Source: Acidobacteriota bacterium (GTDB taxonomy: Bacteria; Acidobacteriota; UBA890; WLXD01). From it: a stretch of 64,000 bases of DNA. Where the stretch lies: the NCBI GenBank assembly GCA_029263295.1, contig JAJCXT010000119.1:1-64000 (forward strand). The letters run 5' to 3'. The notes beneath the pieces were generated by a model. That model was given only the letters and a program-made list of their open reading frames with translations. It was not told the DNA's origin and ran no database searches. The number at the start of each line of letters is the position of its first letter. The stretch's first letter is position 1. Of this stretch, positions 1 to 11,398 are shown in pieces. The position numbers and the translations under genes are program-made.

Positions 1-305
1 TCGTCGATCCCACCGCGCTGGACTCGCGCCGTAACCGCGAGGTCGAAGAAGACCGCCGTGATGCCATTCACCTCTGCGATGACCTCGGTCGCCGCGAAGG
101 CAATGGCATCCTGCGTCAGGATGTAGACCACCGCGCGGGTCTCGCCGGGCGCCTCGGATACAACTTCGAGCGCGAGTTGATTACGACCGATGGTACCGAC
201 CCACAGGCCATCCACGCTCTCCGGCGCAGCGTGCACGGATGCTCCTCCGGCGCCGAGCAAGAGGAACAGCGGAACGCACGCACAGGACCATCTGGGCATC
301 CTCAT
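1..305 (-). CDS. Secreted protein of unknown function, 3' part beyond the window
   Basis: The reading frame starts at the ATG at 305 and stays open to the left edge, giving 101 visible residues. The start is supported by a GGAG about 8 bases upstream. Residues 1-25 form a signal peptide (Arg-containing start, Leu/Gly-rich core, then VHAAP). The mature part begins ESVDGLWVGTI and reads like a small beta-rich secreted domain. I do not recognise a family. It is divergent from the AraC-type regulator at 546 across 240 bases, so the regulator might control it; that is inference from position only. Confidence 0.6.
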   Translation of the reverse strand, partial: MRMPRWSCACVPLFLLLGAGGASVHAAPESVDGLWVGTIGRNQLALEVVSEAPGETRAVVYILTQDAIAFAATEVIAEVNGITAVFFDLAVTARVQRGGID

Positions 306-545
306 TCGATCTCTCCGAGGCTTGAGTAGCGGGTTGGAGGTGGTATACGCCAGGCGCTCCCAGCCTCGAATGGTCCCGGATCGGAGCGAGTACCGCTTCC
401 AGATTCTTACGAATCATCGCGGTCAATCACCCACTTCGCCGGCTCCGCCTCGAACCGCTGAACTGACGCGACTGGAAGCGCCCGCGCGCCAGGTGCCAAG
501 ATCGAACTCGGCCTCTCCGAAGAAGGCCCCAAGTGGAGACGAAGC

Positions 546-1490
546 ATGACGCGCCCTGGCCTCAACGTAGCAACCGCCGACAAAGGCCACGATCTGCGGC
601 TGCTCTTCGACTCCGATGATCTGCGCGTCGGCACCGAGATCATGGAGCCCTGGAGCTCGATGTGGGACGCCGACCTGGAAACAGGCACGGACGCCTCGCT
701 CAGTTTTCCGCACCAGACCTACCGCGTGTTCACCGAGGCACAGGGACTCGACTGCGCATCACCCAACCAGGTGCTGTTCGACAATCCCCAGTGCGCGTAC
801 CGTCGGCCGGCAAGCACACGGCAGCGTCTGCGCAACGACTGGATGGCGTTTGACGCGGCCACCATGGTGTCGAGCATCGAGCGCTACGATCCCGGCGTTC
901 GGACCCGGCCGGACGGGCCCTTCGCCCGCATCGATGCATGCGTCGACGCACGCACGCACGCGGTGCAGAGACTCCTGATTCGCTATCTCGAATTGGAGCC
1001 GCGGGCAGACCGGGTGTTGGTGCGGGAGATGGGTTCATGGGTCCTCCGTCGCGTACTGCGCGCCGCGTATGACACCGAGCGGTGCCCTGTGGTTGTTCGC
1101 GCCGACACCCGAGCGCGCCACCGTCGGACGACCCGGCGAGCGCGCGAACACATCGCCACGAACCTGTCCGCTGCGCTGAGTATTGGCGACCTCGGGCGGG
1201 TAGCAGGGGTGGCCCCTACCCACCTGTGCGAGATCTTCCGACAGCAGACAGGTTCCACCGTCCATGACTACGTGACCGAGGCTCGTGTGAAACGAGCCCT
1301 GGAGCTACTGCCCGGCTACCGCGGGCGCCTGCTCGACCTGGCGTTCGACCTGGGCTTCTCGAGCGCGGGCCACCTCGGCGATGTGTTCCGTCGGCGCTAC
1401 GGGACCCCACCGAGCCGAATGGCACACCTTGTCGAACACGCCCCTGCCACCGCCATGCGAACCATCGCGGATGATCAGCCTGCTGACTGA
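546..1490 (+). CDS. AraC-family transcriptional regulator
   Basis: The product has 314 residues. The C-terminal hundred residues (about 200-300) form the double helix-turn-helix of the AraC/XylS family: a first helix pair around LSIGDLGRVAGVAPTHL, then the signature segment LAFDLGFSSAGHLGDVFRRRYGTPP. The N-terminal 190 residues resemble the cupin-like sensory half in length, but I see no clear ligand motif. AraC proteins bind promoter DNA and often act on a neighbouring divergent gene, here possibly the secreted protein ending at 305. The ligand cannot be predicted. An upstream start is not excluded because no strong ribosome-binding site precedes 546. Confidence 0.88.
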   Translation: MTRPGLNVATADKGHDLRLLFDSDDLRVGTEIMEPWSSMWDADLETGTDASLSFPHQTYRVFTEAQGLDCASPNQVLFDNPQCAYRRPASTRQRLRNDWMAFDAATMVSSIERYDPGVRTRPDGPFARIDACVDARTHAVQRLLIRYLELEPRADRVLVREMGSWVLRRVLRAAYDTERCPVVVRADTRARHRRTTRRAREHIATNLSAALSIGDLGRVAGVAPTHLCEIFRQQTGSTVHDYVTEARVKRALELLPGYRGRLLDLAFDLGFSSAGHLGDVFRRRYGTPPSRMAHLVEHAPATAMRTIADDQPAD

Positions 1491-1644
1491 GACAACACGG
1501 TGAGGGACTCGCCCTGACCGGATCCATGGGTCACGACATCGAGACCATCATGGTCCCGCCTGGCAGCGTCTATAGTCTGCCCCTACGATCCGAATTCACT
1601 ACGGTGATCGAAGATAAGGTGCGCCCGGAGCGCGAAGGGAGACG

Positions 1645-2220
1645 ATGACGACGGGTTCGACGCAGGGGCACGAGGTAACTGCCCTCCTGGATGCCCACCG
1701 CGCCGGTGATGTGTCCGCTTTCGACCGCATCGTCGAGTTGCTCTACCCTGAATTGCGCAGGCTTGCCCGCCGCTGGCGATCTGGTCCGGGAGCTACGCTC
1801 GACACCACGGCGATGGTGCACGAAGCCTATGTGAAGATAGCTGGTGGAGAGTGGACCTGGCAGGATCGCGCTCACTTCCTGTCGGCCGCAGCCCAGGCGA
1901 TGCGGCACATCGCGGTGGACTACGCGCGCAGCAGGCAACGTAAGAAGCGCGGCGGCGGCGAGGCCCCCCTCCCGCTTCAGGACCGGGACGCGGCCACCAC
2001 CCACAATCTCGAGACGATCCTGGCCGTCGATGCTGCCCTGCACGAGGTCCAGGCCGAGTCGTCCCGCATGGTGCGCGTGGTGGAATGCAGGTACTTCGCG
2101 GGTATGACCGTCCAGGAGACCGCGACCGCGCTCGACACGTCGGTCTCGACCGTGGAGCGCGAGTGGCGCGAGGCCAAGCTCCAGCTTCAGCGGCGGCTCC
2201 GCCCAGCAGGACGCGGGTGA
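1645..2220 (+). CDS. ECF-type RNA polymerase sigma factor (Sigma70_ECF family)
   Basis: The product has 191 residues, normal for the family. Region 2 is visible around YPELRRLARRW to AMRHIAVDYARSRQR. Region 4 (VQETATALDTSVSTVEREWREAK) is a helix-turn-helix that would contact the -35 element. GAAGGGAG lies just before the ATG. The variant with AMVHEAYVKI and DRAHFLSAAAQAMR is the group often encoded beside Ser/Thr kinases in Acidobacteria and Planctomycetes. The next gene is exactly such a kinase and overlaps this stop by one base (TGATG), so the two are probably co-translated and the kinase may control the sigma factor. Confidence 0.92.
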   Translation: MTTGSTQGHEVTALLDAHRAGDVSAFDRIVELLYPELRRLARRWRSGPGATLDTTAMVHEAYVKIAGGEWTWQDRAHFLSAAAQAMRHIAVDYARSRQRKKRGGGEAPLPLQDRDAATTHNLETILAVDAALHEVQAESSRMVRVVECRYFAGMTVQETATALDTSVSTVEREWREAKLQLQRRLRPAGRG

Positions 2221-4961
2221 TGGCGAGCCGGATTGCGCGCATCATCGCGCTGCTTAGCGATCCGGACCACGGCGACGCCATCATCGAGCGCCTGGGTGAC
2301 GACACGGAGGCCCGGTCGGAAATTGAGCGCACGATCACACAGATCAACGCTGCCGAGAGCCCCGAACTTGTTCTGCGTACCGGTGGCGCGCTGGGCGGGA
2401 GCGTCTGGGCCCGGATCCTCGACGCCGCCGATGCGGAGCTTCTGCCGCCTGGCACCCAACTCGGACGCTATCGGATCCAGCGGCACGTCGGCTCGGGCGG
2501 AATGGGGGCGGTGTACGCCGCCCACGACCCCGAGCTCGACCGCAGGATCGCCATCAAGGTGCTGCACGCCGTTGATCCAGCGGAACAGGAACGCCTCCTA
2601 CGCGAGGCCCGCGCACTGGCGCAGCTCGACCATCCGGGTATCGTTGCCGTGCATGATGTCGGCACGATCGACGGCCGCGTGTTCGTCACGATGGATTTCA
2701 TTGAAGGGCGCAACCTGCGCGACTGGGCCCGAGGGCGACCATGGCGCGAAGTGCTCGAGACGTGCGTCGAGGCTGGCCGGGGCCTTTCCGCCGCTCACGC
2801 CGTTGGCCTGGTGCATCGTGACTTCAAGCCAGACAACGTGTTGGTGGGTGACGACGGACGCGTGCGTGTAGTGGACTTCGGCCTGTCACGCCTTGCGGAC
2901 TCCCCGCTTCTCCCCGATCCGCGAGGGCCATCGGCGACGGGCGACGCGGACAACATCGAAGTCACGCAGCAGGGGGCGCTCGTTGGAACGCCTGCCTACA
3001 TGGCTCCCGAGCAGCTCCGACAGGCGCGATCGGACGAGGGCTCGGATCAGTTCGCGTTCGCGGTTACGACGTGGGAGATGCTCTATCAGGAGCGCCCCTA
3101 TCCGGGCCGTGAGCTCGACGAGCTGTGCCGGGCATTCGATGCCGGCGACGAACCCCTGGCGCCCGCGGCCAGCTCGGTGCCCCGGCGGCTCCGCGGACTC
3201 CTGCAGCGCGCCCTCAGCATCGAACCGGAGCGGCGGTTCCCGAGCCTGGCGACGCTGCTTGACGGACTCGGCGACCGCCCTCGGCAACGCGCGAGGCGAC
3301 GCGCGGCATGGATGGTGCCGACAGTTGCAGCGGCGGCCGCAGCTCTGTGGATCGGGCTGCGTGATCCGGCGGCCGTCTGCGCCAATGCGGAGGCACAACT
3401 CATCGGCATCTGGGACCTCGGCAGGGCGCAGGCCCTGCAAGAGACCTTCGCCAACTCCGAACACCCCCGGGCGGCCGCCATCGTCGCCAGTGCGAGCGGC
3501 CTGCTGGACCGATACGCCGCAGGCTGGGTCGGCATGCGGACCGAGGCCTGCGAGGCCACCAGCCTGCGCGGCGAGCAGTCGCCGGCCTTGATGGACTTGC
3601 GCATGGCCTGCCTCGATCGAAGAAGCGGCGAACTGAGCGCCCTGGTCGTGAATCTCACCACCGGATCGGCGCGAGACCTCGATCACGCGATCGACTCGAT
3701 TCTGCGGCTCGAGCCGGTGGAGATCTGCGCCGACGCATCCTTGCTCACGGCTACCGCACCGCGACCGGTAACGCCGACCCGGCTGGCGAAGCTGGAGGGT
3801 CTCGAGACTCGCCTGGCTGCTCTCAAGGCGATTCGCGAGAGCGGCGATCCGGTGGCCGTACTGGAGAGTGCACGCGAACTGGCAGGCGATGCCGACGAAT
3901 TCGGCTACGCGCCGCTCACGGCCGAAACGTGGTATCTCGTGGGTGACCTGCAGGATCTCCAAGGTCAGATCGACGCATCCGAGGACAGTCTGTTCCGCGC
4001 GTGGTCAGCGTCCCGACTCGGAGGCCACGACGAGTACCTGATCCGCACGCTCAACCTGCTCGTGTGGCTCGACGGCAACGACCGCGGGCAACTCGCTGCG
4101 GCCGACCGATGGCATCAGCTCGCCGAAGCCGAGTTGGCACGCGCAGAGCCGGGACCTCTTCTACAGGCGGACCTGCGGAGTAACTGGGGTTCGGCGCTCC
4201 AGGTAGCGGGACAACTTGACGACGCGCTCGCGGCGCACGGCGAGGCGCTGCGGCTACGCGAACAGCTCTTCGGTCAAGACAGCTACGCCGTAGCCAAGTC
4301 ACTGAACAATCTGGGCTCAGTCCAGTTCGTCGCTGGACGCTTCGCGGCTGCCCTCGAATTGTACGAGCGGGCGCTCACGATCTCCCGCCGAGTGTTCGGC
4401 GTGCACCCCGCGGTGGCCATGGCACTCAGCAATGTCGGTGCCGCGCACAACGAGCTAGGCGATCACTCCCAAGGCCGTGCGATGGCCAACGAGGCGCTCG
4501 AGATGCGTCGCGGCCTGTTCGGCGAGGAAAGTCCCTGGGCGGGAATCTCGCTGATGAATCTCGGCTTCGCCAGCGTCGGCGACCGTCCTGTGGACGCCCT
4601 CGACTACTTCACAGAAGGCGAGAGGATCTTGACGGCATCGCTTCCCGCCGACCATCCGTATCAAGCGTTCTCCCTTTCGGGCCGTGGTCGCGCGCTGGTC
4701 GCACTGGATCGACGGTCCGAAGCGATCCCCATCTTGCGGGCGGCGCTGAGGTCCTGGGAGGCGTCCGGCATAGCCACCTCCTACGATCTGGCCGCCGACC
4801 GTTTCGCACTCGCCCAGGCAGTGTGGGAAAGCTCGGGCGACCGCGACGAGGCACTCGCTCTGGCAGCTCGAGCGCTCGAGGCCCTGCAAGCCCTGCCCGC
4901 CACGCAGCTCCCGCTGCGCGACCGGGTCGCCGCGTGGGTCGCGGAACGCGCCGGCCGCTAG
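2220..4961 (+). CDS. Transmembrane Ser/Thr protein kinase with TPR repeats
   Basis: The product has 913 residues. The kinase domain (about 83-350) is complete: Gly loop GSGGMG at 91-96, ATP lysine K113 (AIKVL), catalytic HRDFKPDN at 199-206, DFG at 219-221 and APE at 262-264. A single membrane segment lies at about 364-380. The long C-terminal part, presumably outside the membrane, contains tetratricopeptide repeats, clearest at about 680-830 (YAVAKSLNNLGSVQF, AVAMALSNVGAAHNELG). The ATG at 2220 was chosen because it overlaps the sigma-factor stop; a longer in-frame version would run through that gene. Its stop shares a CTAG with the convergent sulfatase-like gene. Confidence 0.93.
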   Translation: MASRIARIIALLSDPDHGDAIIERLGDDTEARSEIERTITQINAAESPELVLRTGGALGGSVWARILDAADAELLPPGTQLGRYRIQRHVGSGGMGAVYAAHDPELDRRIAIKVLHAVDPAEQERLLREARALAQLDHPGIVAVHDVGTIDGRVFVTMDFIEGRNLRDWARGRPWREVLETCVEAGRGLSAAHAVGLVHRDFKPDNVLVGDDGRVRVVDFGLSRLADSPLLPDPRGPSATGDADNIEVTQQGALVGTPAYMAPEQLRQARSDEGSDQFAFAVTTWEMLYQERPYPGRELDELCRAFDAGDEPLAPAASSVPRRLRGLLQRALSIEPERRFPSLATLLDGLGDRPRQRARRRAAWMVPTVAAAAAALWIGLRDPAAVCANAEAQLIGIWDLGRAQALQETFANSEHPRAAAIVASASGLLDRYAAGWVGMRTEACEATSLRGEQSPALMDLRMACLDRRSGELSALVVNLTTGSARDLDHAIDSILRLEPVEICADASLLTATAPRPVTPTRLAKLEGLETRLAALKAIRESGDPVAVLESARELAGDADEFGYAPLTAETWYLVGDLQDLQGQIDASEDSLFRAWSASRLGGHDEYLIRTLNLLVWLDGNDRGQLAAADRWHQLAEAELARAEPGPLLQADLRSNWGSALQVAGQLDDALAAHGEALRLREQLFGQDSYAVAKSLNNLGSVQFVAGRFAAALELYERALTISRRVFGVHPAVAMALSNVGAAHNELGDHSQGRAMANEALEMRRGLFGEESPWAGISLMNLGFASVGDRPVDALDYFTEGERILTASLPADHPYQAFSLSGRGRALVALDRRSEAIPILRAALRSWEASGIATSYDLAADRFALAQAVWESSGDRDEALALAARALEALQALPATQLPLRDRVAAWVAERAGR

Positions 4962-6319
4962 CGGACGTAGCCGAGAGCGCGCAGCTGTCTCATCTCCTCG
5001 TCGGAGAGGAAGACCGAGCCCTCGGTGTATTCGGCGCGTTCGTTCAACTCCATCATCAGCGCCTCGATGCGCGTCTCCATCTCGCGGATCTTGTCACGAT
5101 GGGCCCCTCTGCGGACCGCGTTCTGCTCCGTGGGATCCTCCTGCAGATCGAACAGATGGCGCCCTTTCAGCACGAACTTGTAACGTCCGCGGATCAGCAC
5201 CTGGGCCTTCGCCAGCTCCGAGAAGACCTCACGACCCTCGGTCTCCGTGCCATCCCAGATCGGTCGCAAGCTCGCCCCCTGAAAGCTCTCGGGAACCGGC
5301 ACCCCGGCCAGAGAAAGTAGCGTCGGAGCGACGTCGATGTTGCGACTCATCTGATCGAACACCCTGCCCTCCGGGATTCCCGGACCCGCCATGATCACCG
5401 GCGTCCGGATGACCTCGTTGTAGAGCGTGCCGTGTCGACCCAACGCGCCATGCTCGCCAAACTCGTCGCCGTGATCGGACACGAGCACGACGATGGTGTT
5501 TTCACCCAGCCCGCTGCTATCGAGCCAGTCGAGGAACTGACCGATCTGCTCATCCACGTAGGCCAGCTCGGCGTTGCACATCGCGATGAGGTAGGCGACG
5601 TCTTCAGGGGTGACCTCGAGTTGCCCGCTGTTGATCTCGGCCAGCAGGTCACGATTCAGGATCCGGTCGAGCAGAGGTCCGTCGTAGTCGCCGATGAAGC
5701 GCGCCGCATACTCGGGCAGCGGGGCGTAGGGGACGTGCACCTGAAAGCTGTGGAAGAAGAGAAAGAAAGGCTTGGTCTGCTCGGTGGCCCAGTCGCGCAT
5801 CGACTGCATGGCGGCCGGCATGTCCGGATCGATCGGACCGTCCATCCACTCGCCCTTGCGCCAGACGTACTCGTCGAAACCCCTGGCGAAGCTATCGCCC
5901 ATCAGTTGCGAATGTCCCGCCGTAGCGTATCCGTTCTCTCGCAGAATCTCCGCAAGCATCGGGATCGAAGGGTCGAGCATCTGCCCTTGGCTGCGCACCT
6001 TGTGCACCGTCGGATAGACCGACGTCATCAGCGACGTCTGCGACGGTGGGGTCCACCCGGCCTGCGCGTAGTTGTAGCGCATCAAGATCCCGCGGCTGGC
6101 CAGCGCGTCCAGCCGTGGCGACGTCGGCGCAGGATAACCGTAGGCGCCAAGATGATCCGCGCGCAACGTGTCCAGATCGAACATCACTATGTTCGGAGAC
6201 ACGGGCTCGGGGGCGCAGCCGGTCGCGGCCAGCGTGACCAGGATTACGACCAGAGCCGCACGGTGCCGCGCACCGTACGGAGGTCGGCTGCACCACAGGC
6301 CTATCGATCGGTTCGTCAT
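4958..6319 (-). CDS. Sulfatase-fold lipoprotein hydrolase
   Basis: The product has 453 residues. The ATG at 6319 is chosen because it gives a lipoprotein signal (AATGC, Cys35) directly before the domain; upstream in-frame sequence is not protein-like. The alkaline-phosphatase/sulfatase superfamily is shown by DLDTLRADHLG at 48-58, VSDHGDEFGEHG (metal site) and NIDVAPTLLSLAG. At the active-site motif, where sulfatases have C-x-P-S-R, this protein has TPPSQ (90-94). There is therefore no Cys or Ser to become formylglycine, and Thr90 is the likely nucleophile. The substrate is unknown: a sulfate ester, phosphonate or phospho-group transfer are all possible. It is divergent from a close paralogue at 6507. 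Confidence 0.88.
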   Translation of the reverse strand: MTNRSIGLWCSRPPYGARHRAALVVILVTLAATGCAPEPVSPNIVMFDLDTLRADHLGAYGYPAPTSPRLDALASRGILMRYNYAQAGWTPPSQTSLMTSVYPTVHKVRSQGQMLDPSIPMLAEILRENGYATAGHSQLMGDSFARGFDEYVWRKGEWMDGPIDPDMPAAMQSMRDWATEQTKPFFLFFHSFQVHVPYAPLPEYAARFIGDYDGPLLDRILNRDLLAEINSGQLEVTPEDVAYLIAMCNAELAYVDEQIGQFLDWLDSSGLGENTIVVLVSDHGDEFGEHGALGRHGTLYNEVIRTPVIMAGPGIPEGRVFDQMSRNIDVAPTLLSLAGVPVPESFQGASLRPIWDGTETEGREVFSELAKAQVLIRGRYKFVLKGRHLFDLQEDPTEQNAVRRGAHRDKIREMETRIEALMMELNERAEYTEGSVFLSDEEMRQLRALGYVR

Positions 6320-6506
6320 CGTTCGTGCACACCAAGGGCGAAGTGATTGCGGATTTGCAGTGATGGTAGAACAGGTGCCACCATCGAGTTGACCAGGCAG
6401 CCTCGTGGGGTTGTGTCTGCTCCCGAATGCTACGCTAGCTTGACTGGTACCTCGTCGCTGATCAACGGCGTTCCGTGGACTCGTACCCCCGTCAGGAGTA
6501 GAACCG

Positions 6507-7865
6507 ATGAGTTTTGCTGGGCGACGATATGGCCGGCGAGGGGGCACTGTAGCCGGCCTGGTACTGTGCGTCGCTGCTGGCGCCTGCGCGGCGCCCGGGG
6601 CCGTCCCAGCGCCCGAGCCGCGACCGAACGTGGTGCTCATCTCGCTCGATACGCTGCGCGCCGACCACCTGGGCGTCTACGGTTATCCTGCGCCGACTTC
6701 GCCAAACCTCGACGAACTGGCTGCCGGCGGGACGACCTTCCTCAATGCGTACGCCCACTCCTCTTACACCCCGCCGTCGCAGACGTCGCTGCTCACGTCG
6801 GTGCATCCAAGCGTCCACGGCGTCTGGTTCCACAACATGGCCGCGTCGAACGATGTCCCGATGCTGGCCGAGCTGTTCCAGCAGGCCGGCTACGACACCG
6901 GGGCGATGACCGAGCTGCCGCCAACGCACTACGAACGCGGATTCGATACATACGAGCAGTTGCTGAAGCTGCGCACCGAGAGCGCCGGCCACGAGAACCT
7001 CCGCCAGATCGAAGCGTGGCTGGATGGGCGTGGCGATCGTCCCTACTTCCTGTTTCTGCACGTCTTCGCGGTCCACCTGCCGTACGCGCCGCGGCCCAAG
7101 TATCTGCGTATGTTCGAGTCCGACTATGACGGTCCGCTCGGAGATACCGTCACCCTCAGGGAACTCAAGCCGATTCAGGACGGGACGGTGCAGGCTACGC
7201 CCGAAGACTGGGATCACCTGCGCGCGCTGTATGACGCGGAGATCGCCGGGGTCGATGAGTTTCTCGGCGAACTCTTCGAGCGGTTCCGCGCCGATGGCTC
7301 TTTCGCTTCCACGATCTTCGCGGTGGTCTCGGATCACGGCGAGCAGTTCGGCGAACACGGCACCCAGGGCCATTCCGGGCCGCTGTGGGAGTACATCCTG
7401 CGCACCCCCCTCATCCTCTCCGGCCCGGGTATCCCTGCTGCGAGCGCGCTCCAGGCTCCGGCACGCAACATCGACGTCGCACCCACCCTGCTGCGGCTCG
7501 CCGGCCTCGAACCGCCGCCCCACTACGAAGGCGCGGATCTGGCGCCGATCTGGCGTGGAGACGAACAGGGTGAGCGGATCGTGATCGCGGAGAAGCGATG
7601 CTGCCGCGCTCTGGTGGCAGCGAACTGGAAGTACGCCGTTGTCCTCGAAACCGGCGAGGAGACCCTCTTCGATCTCGACACCGATCCCGGTGAGCAAACG
7701 AACTTGATCGAGTCGCGACCGGAGATGGCAACGCAGATGAGAGAGCTCGCCGCCCAGTGGGACATCCAACTCGAGAAACGTCGCTCCGAGATCGCCCAGG
7801 GAGTCGAGGTGACCCTATCGGAGGATGAGATCAAGCGCCTGAGGGCACTGGGCTACCTGCAGTAA
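6507..7865 (+). CDS. Sulfatase-fold lipoprotein hydrolase, paralogue of the divergent gene
   Basis: The product has 452 residues, with AGGAG 8 bases before the ATG. A lipobox (AAGAC, Cys27) predicts membrane anchoring. The segments SLDTLRADHLGVYGY, VSDHGEQFGEHG and RNIDVAPTLLRLAG match the neighbour ending at 4958, and both end in a shared LRALGY tail. The catalytic-site motif is again TPPSQ (88-92), with Thr instead of Cys/Ser and Gln instead of Arg. The two genes look like an inverted duplication sharing a 187-base divergent control region. Substrate unknown. Confidence 0.88.
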   Translation: MSFAGRRYGRRGGTVAGLVLCVAAGACAAPGAVPAPEPRPNVVLISLDTLRADHLGVYGYPAPTSPNLDELAAGGTTFLNAYAHSSYTPPSQTSLLTSVHPSVHGVWFHNMAASNDVPMLAELFQQAGYDTGAMTELPPTHYERGFDTYEQLLKLRTESAGHENLRQIEAWLDGRGDRPYFLFLHVFAVHLPYAPRPKYLRMFESDYDGPLGDTVTLRELKPIQDGTVQATPEDWDHLRALYDAEIAGVDEFLGELFERFRADGSFASTIFAVVSDHGEQFGEHGTQGHSGPLWEYILRTPLILSGPGIPAASALQAPARNIDVAPTLLRLAGLEPPPHYEGADLAPIWRGDEQGERIVIAEKRCCRALVAANWKYAVVLETGEETLFDLDTDPGEQTNLIESRPEMATQMRELAAQWDIQLEKRRSEIAQGVEVTLSEDEIKRLRALGYLQ

Positions 7866-8053
7866 GACCTTCCGCAGCGGAGACGCGCGCCGGTGATTCG
7901 GGGCTGATGGCCTCGCCTGGCGTCGGCTGGAGCGTGAATCGCCCGCGAAACCGGTGTACCATTTTGTTTACCCCTACTCGCGACGGTGTTCGAGGTGCGG
8001 CACTTCATCCAGCCGCGCTCGGCTCCAGGAATACCCAACGCCAGGACGTTTCC

Positions 8054-9136
8054 ATGCCCAGACTTCTACGTTCACCCGTGCGCCTCGCAGCCGCTCTCTG
8101 TGTACTCATTGCACTGCCCCCCGTCGCTGGACGGGCGCAGGTGGCCAGCCGCGCCAAGTTCCAGCCCGACCTGCGCATGGCGACGGTCAAGAAAGTGGTC
8201 AAGGAAGGTGTCGTGCGGGCCGGACGCTACAAGGGCAATGACGTATACGAGAAGCCGGCAACGGAGAAGCAGACTCTGATCCTGCCCGGAGCGGCCGGCG
8301 AGACGGAGATCTACCTGGTCATGGTGCAGAACGATGGCACCAAGGACGACGAGATCCGGCTTCTCATGGAGGGTCCAGACGAAAGCAGGAACGCATCGTT
8401 CAGCGCCGCGCTCTTCTCGACCTCGGGTCCCAAGAAGAAGAAGGTGCGCGGTGAAGACGTCACCGCCGAAGCGCTAGGCACGAAGGGCATCCAGATGGAG
8501 ATCGCCGCCGGCAAGACGAAGGTCTTCTGGCTCGAGATTACTGCCGGCGGGAACTTCGTCGAGGGCGATACCACGAGCTACACGTTCCTGGCGAGGTCGC
8601 TCGGCTCCAAGGGGAGTGCCCCGCAGGCCCTCGTAGCCGCCACCAGTGACTCCTATGTGGCCCAGATGGGAGAAGCGATCCCTGAAGGACCGGTCGACGA
8701 GATCGATCCCTCCACGATTACGTTCTGGCGGGCGCAGGTCGGCGGCTGGAAGATCACGAGCGATCTCACCGACGCGTCTGGAGCGAACGGAGTACAGATC
8801 CTCCGACACACGAAGGCCGGCAAGTGGCCCGCGAAAGACGTCTTCACGAACGACTCCGCGGGTCCCGACAAGCCGCTCGAGGCTAACTGTTGGATCGTAG
8901 TGAAGATCAACGGCAAGTGGCACGCCGCGCCGTGGGAGTGGTTGGCTCGCGGCCAGACCAGGAAGTCGGTGTCGAACGCGGGGCTCGTATTCCCGGACCA
9001 CATCAAGGTGGCGTTCTTCCGCGGCTGGAAGGTCCGCGCGGGAATGCTGGTCGGACTGTTCGTCACCAGCCGCGCGATCGTCGCGCCGGCGGGTATCAAC
9101 GAGCGATCCAACATCCGGCTCGTGATCTGGAAGTAA
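8054..9136 (+). CDS. Secreted protein with a C-terminal domain shared with the convergent gene
   Basis: The product has 360 residues. The ATG at 8054 follows CAGGACG and starts a signal peptide (Leu/Ala-rich core, then GRAQVAS); in-frame sequence upstream lacks a signal. Residues of about 40-200 look like a secreted beta-sandwich with Lys-rich stretches. The last 145 residues, from DEIDPSTITFWR to the end, match the C terminus of the convergent gene at 9280-11082 (about 90 of 145 positions identical by hand alignment), including NDSAGPDKPLE, WHA, EWL, FPDH, VGLFV and ERSNIRLV. I do not recognise this domain. A terminator follows at 9188. Confidence 0.75.
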   Translation: MPRLLRSPVRLAAALCVLIALPPVAGRAQVASRAKFQPDLRMATVKKVVKEGVVRAGRYKGNDVYEKPATEKQTLILPGAAGETEIYLVMVQNDGTKDDEIRLLMEGPDESRNASFSAALFSTSGPKKKKVRGEDVTAEALGTKGIQMEIAAGKTKVFWLEITAGGNFVEGDTTSYTFLARSLGSKGSAPQALVAATSDSYVAQMGEAIPEGPVDEIDPSTITFWRAQVGGWKITSDLTDASGANGVQILRHTKAGKWPAKDVFTNDSAGPDKPLEANCWIVVKINGKWHAAPWEWLARGQTRKSVSNAGLVFPDHIKVAFFRGWKVRAGMLVGLFVTSRAIVAPAGINERSNIRLVIWK

Positions 9137-9187
9137 CGAGCAGGAATCCGTAGCGGTCGGCCGCGCGGCTCAGCACAGTTCATGCAA

Positions 9188-9228
9188 GAGCCACCCTGGA
9201 GTGATCTCCAGGGTGGCTCTTTGTTCTT
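9188..9228. terminator. Bidirectional-looking intrinsic terminator between convergent genes
   Basis: A perfect 14-base-pair stem (GAGCCACCCTGGAG / CTCCAGGGTGGCTC) with a four-base loop is followed on the plus strand by TTTGTTCTT. It lies 51 bases after the stop of the gene ending at 9136 and 51 bases before the last base of the convergent gene at 9280. It should stop rightward transcription efficiently; the leftward side has only a weak T-run. Confidence 0.9.
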
Positions 9229-9279
9229 CGAATTGTCGGTGTCGCGGAAAACGTGGCGTCAGCGCCGCCCCGGACTGCC

Positions 9280-11082
<1,803 letters not shown>

Positions 11083-11398
11083 CTAGGCTCCTGGCGCTGG
11101 CACCGATCGCTGGTGCGGTGCGACGTCCGACGGAAGACTCCGCTGGGACGCCGCTGACTCCCCCCTGGAAGGTCGTGGTCACTCAAAGACAGGGGAGAGT
11201 CTTAGCCATCGACAGAAGTCATAGAAAGGCCTGTTCAGACAGTAATTATCTTGTGTAGACAGCCTTGGACATCAATAGCTGGAAGTGCTCATTCCTGCGC
11301 TGCAAGAACGAGGGTCGACGGCTCCCATCACGGCCGCGCGAGGGTTCACGACGCCATCCGAGGCCATCGCGAAGCGGCCGACCTCGTGGCTGACCCGG
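11083..11398. other. Intergenic region of 316 bases, no gene seen
   Basis: This region separates the start of the lipoprotein gene (11082, leftward) from the stop of the third sulfatase-like gene (11399, leftward). It holds a short AT-rich patch near 11241-11275, unusual for this genome. On the minus strand a GATAAT (11245-11250) and a TTGATG (11270-11275) are 19 bases apart, a weak candidate promoter for the lipoprotein gene. Small frames here lack ribosome sites and protein-like composition. Confidence 0.4.

Noticed and set aside
2886-3962. Open frame of 358 codons on the minus strand inside the kinase gene
   Set aside because: No recognisable motifs and no ribosome site; the kinase frame is certain.
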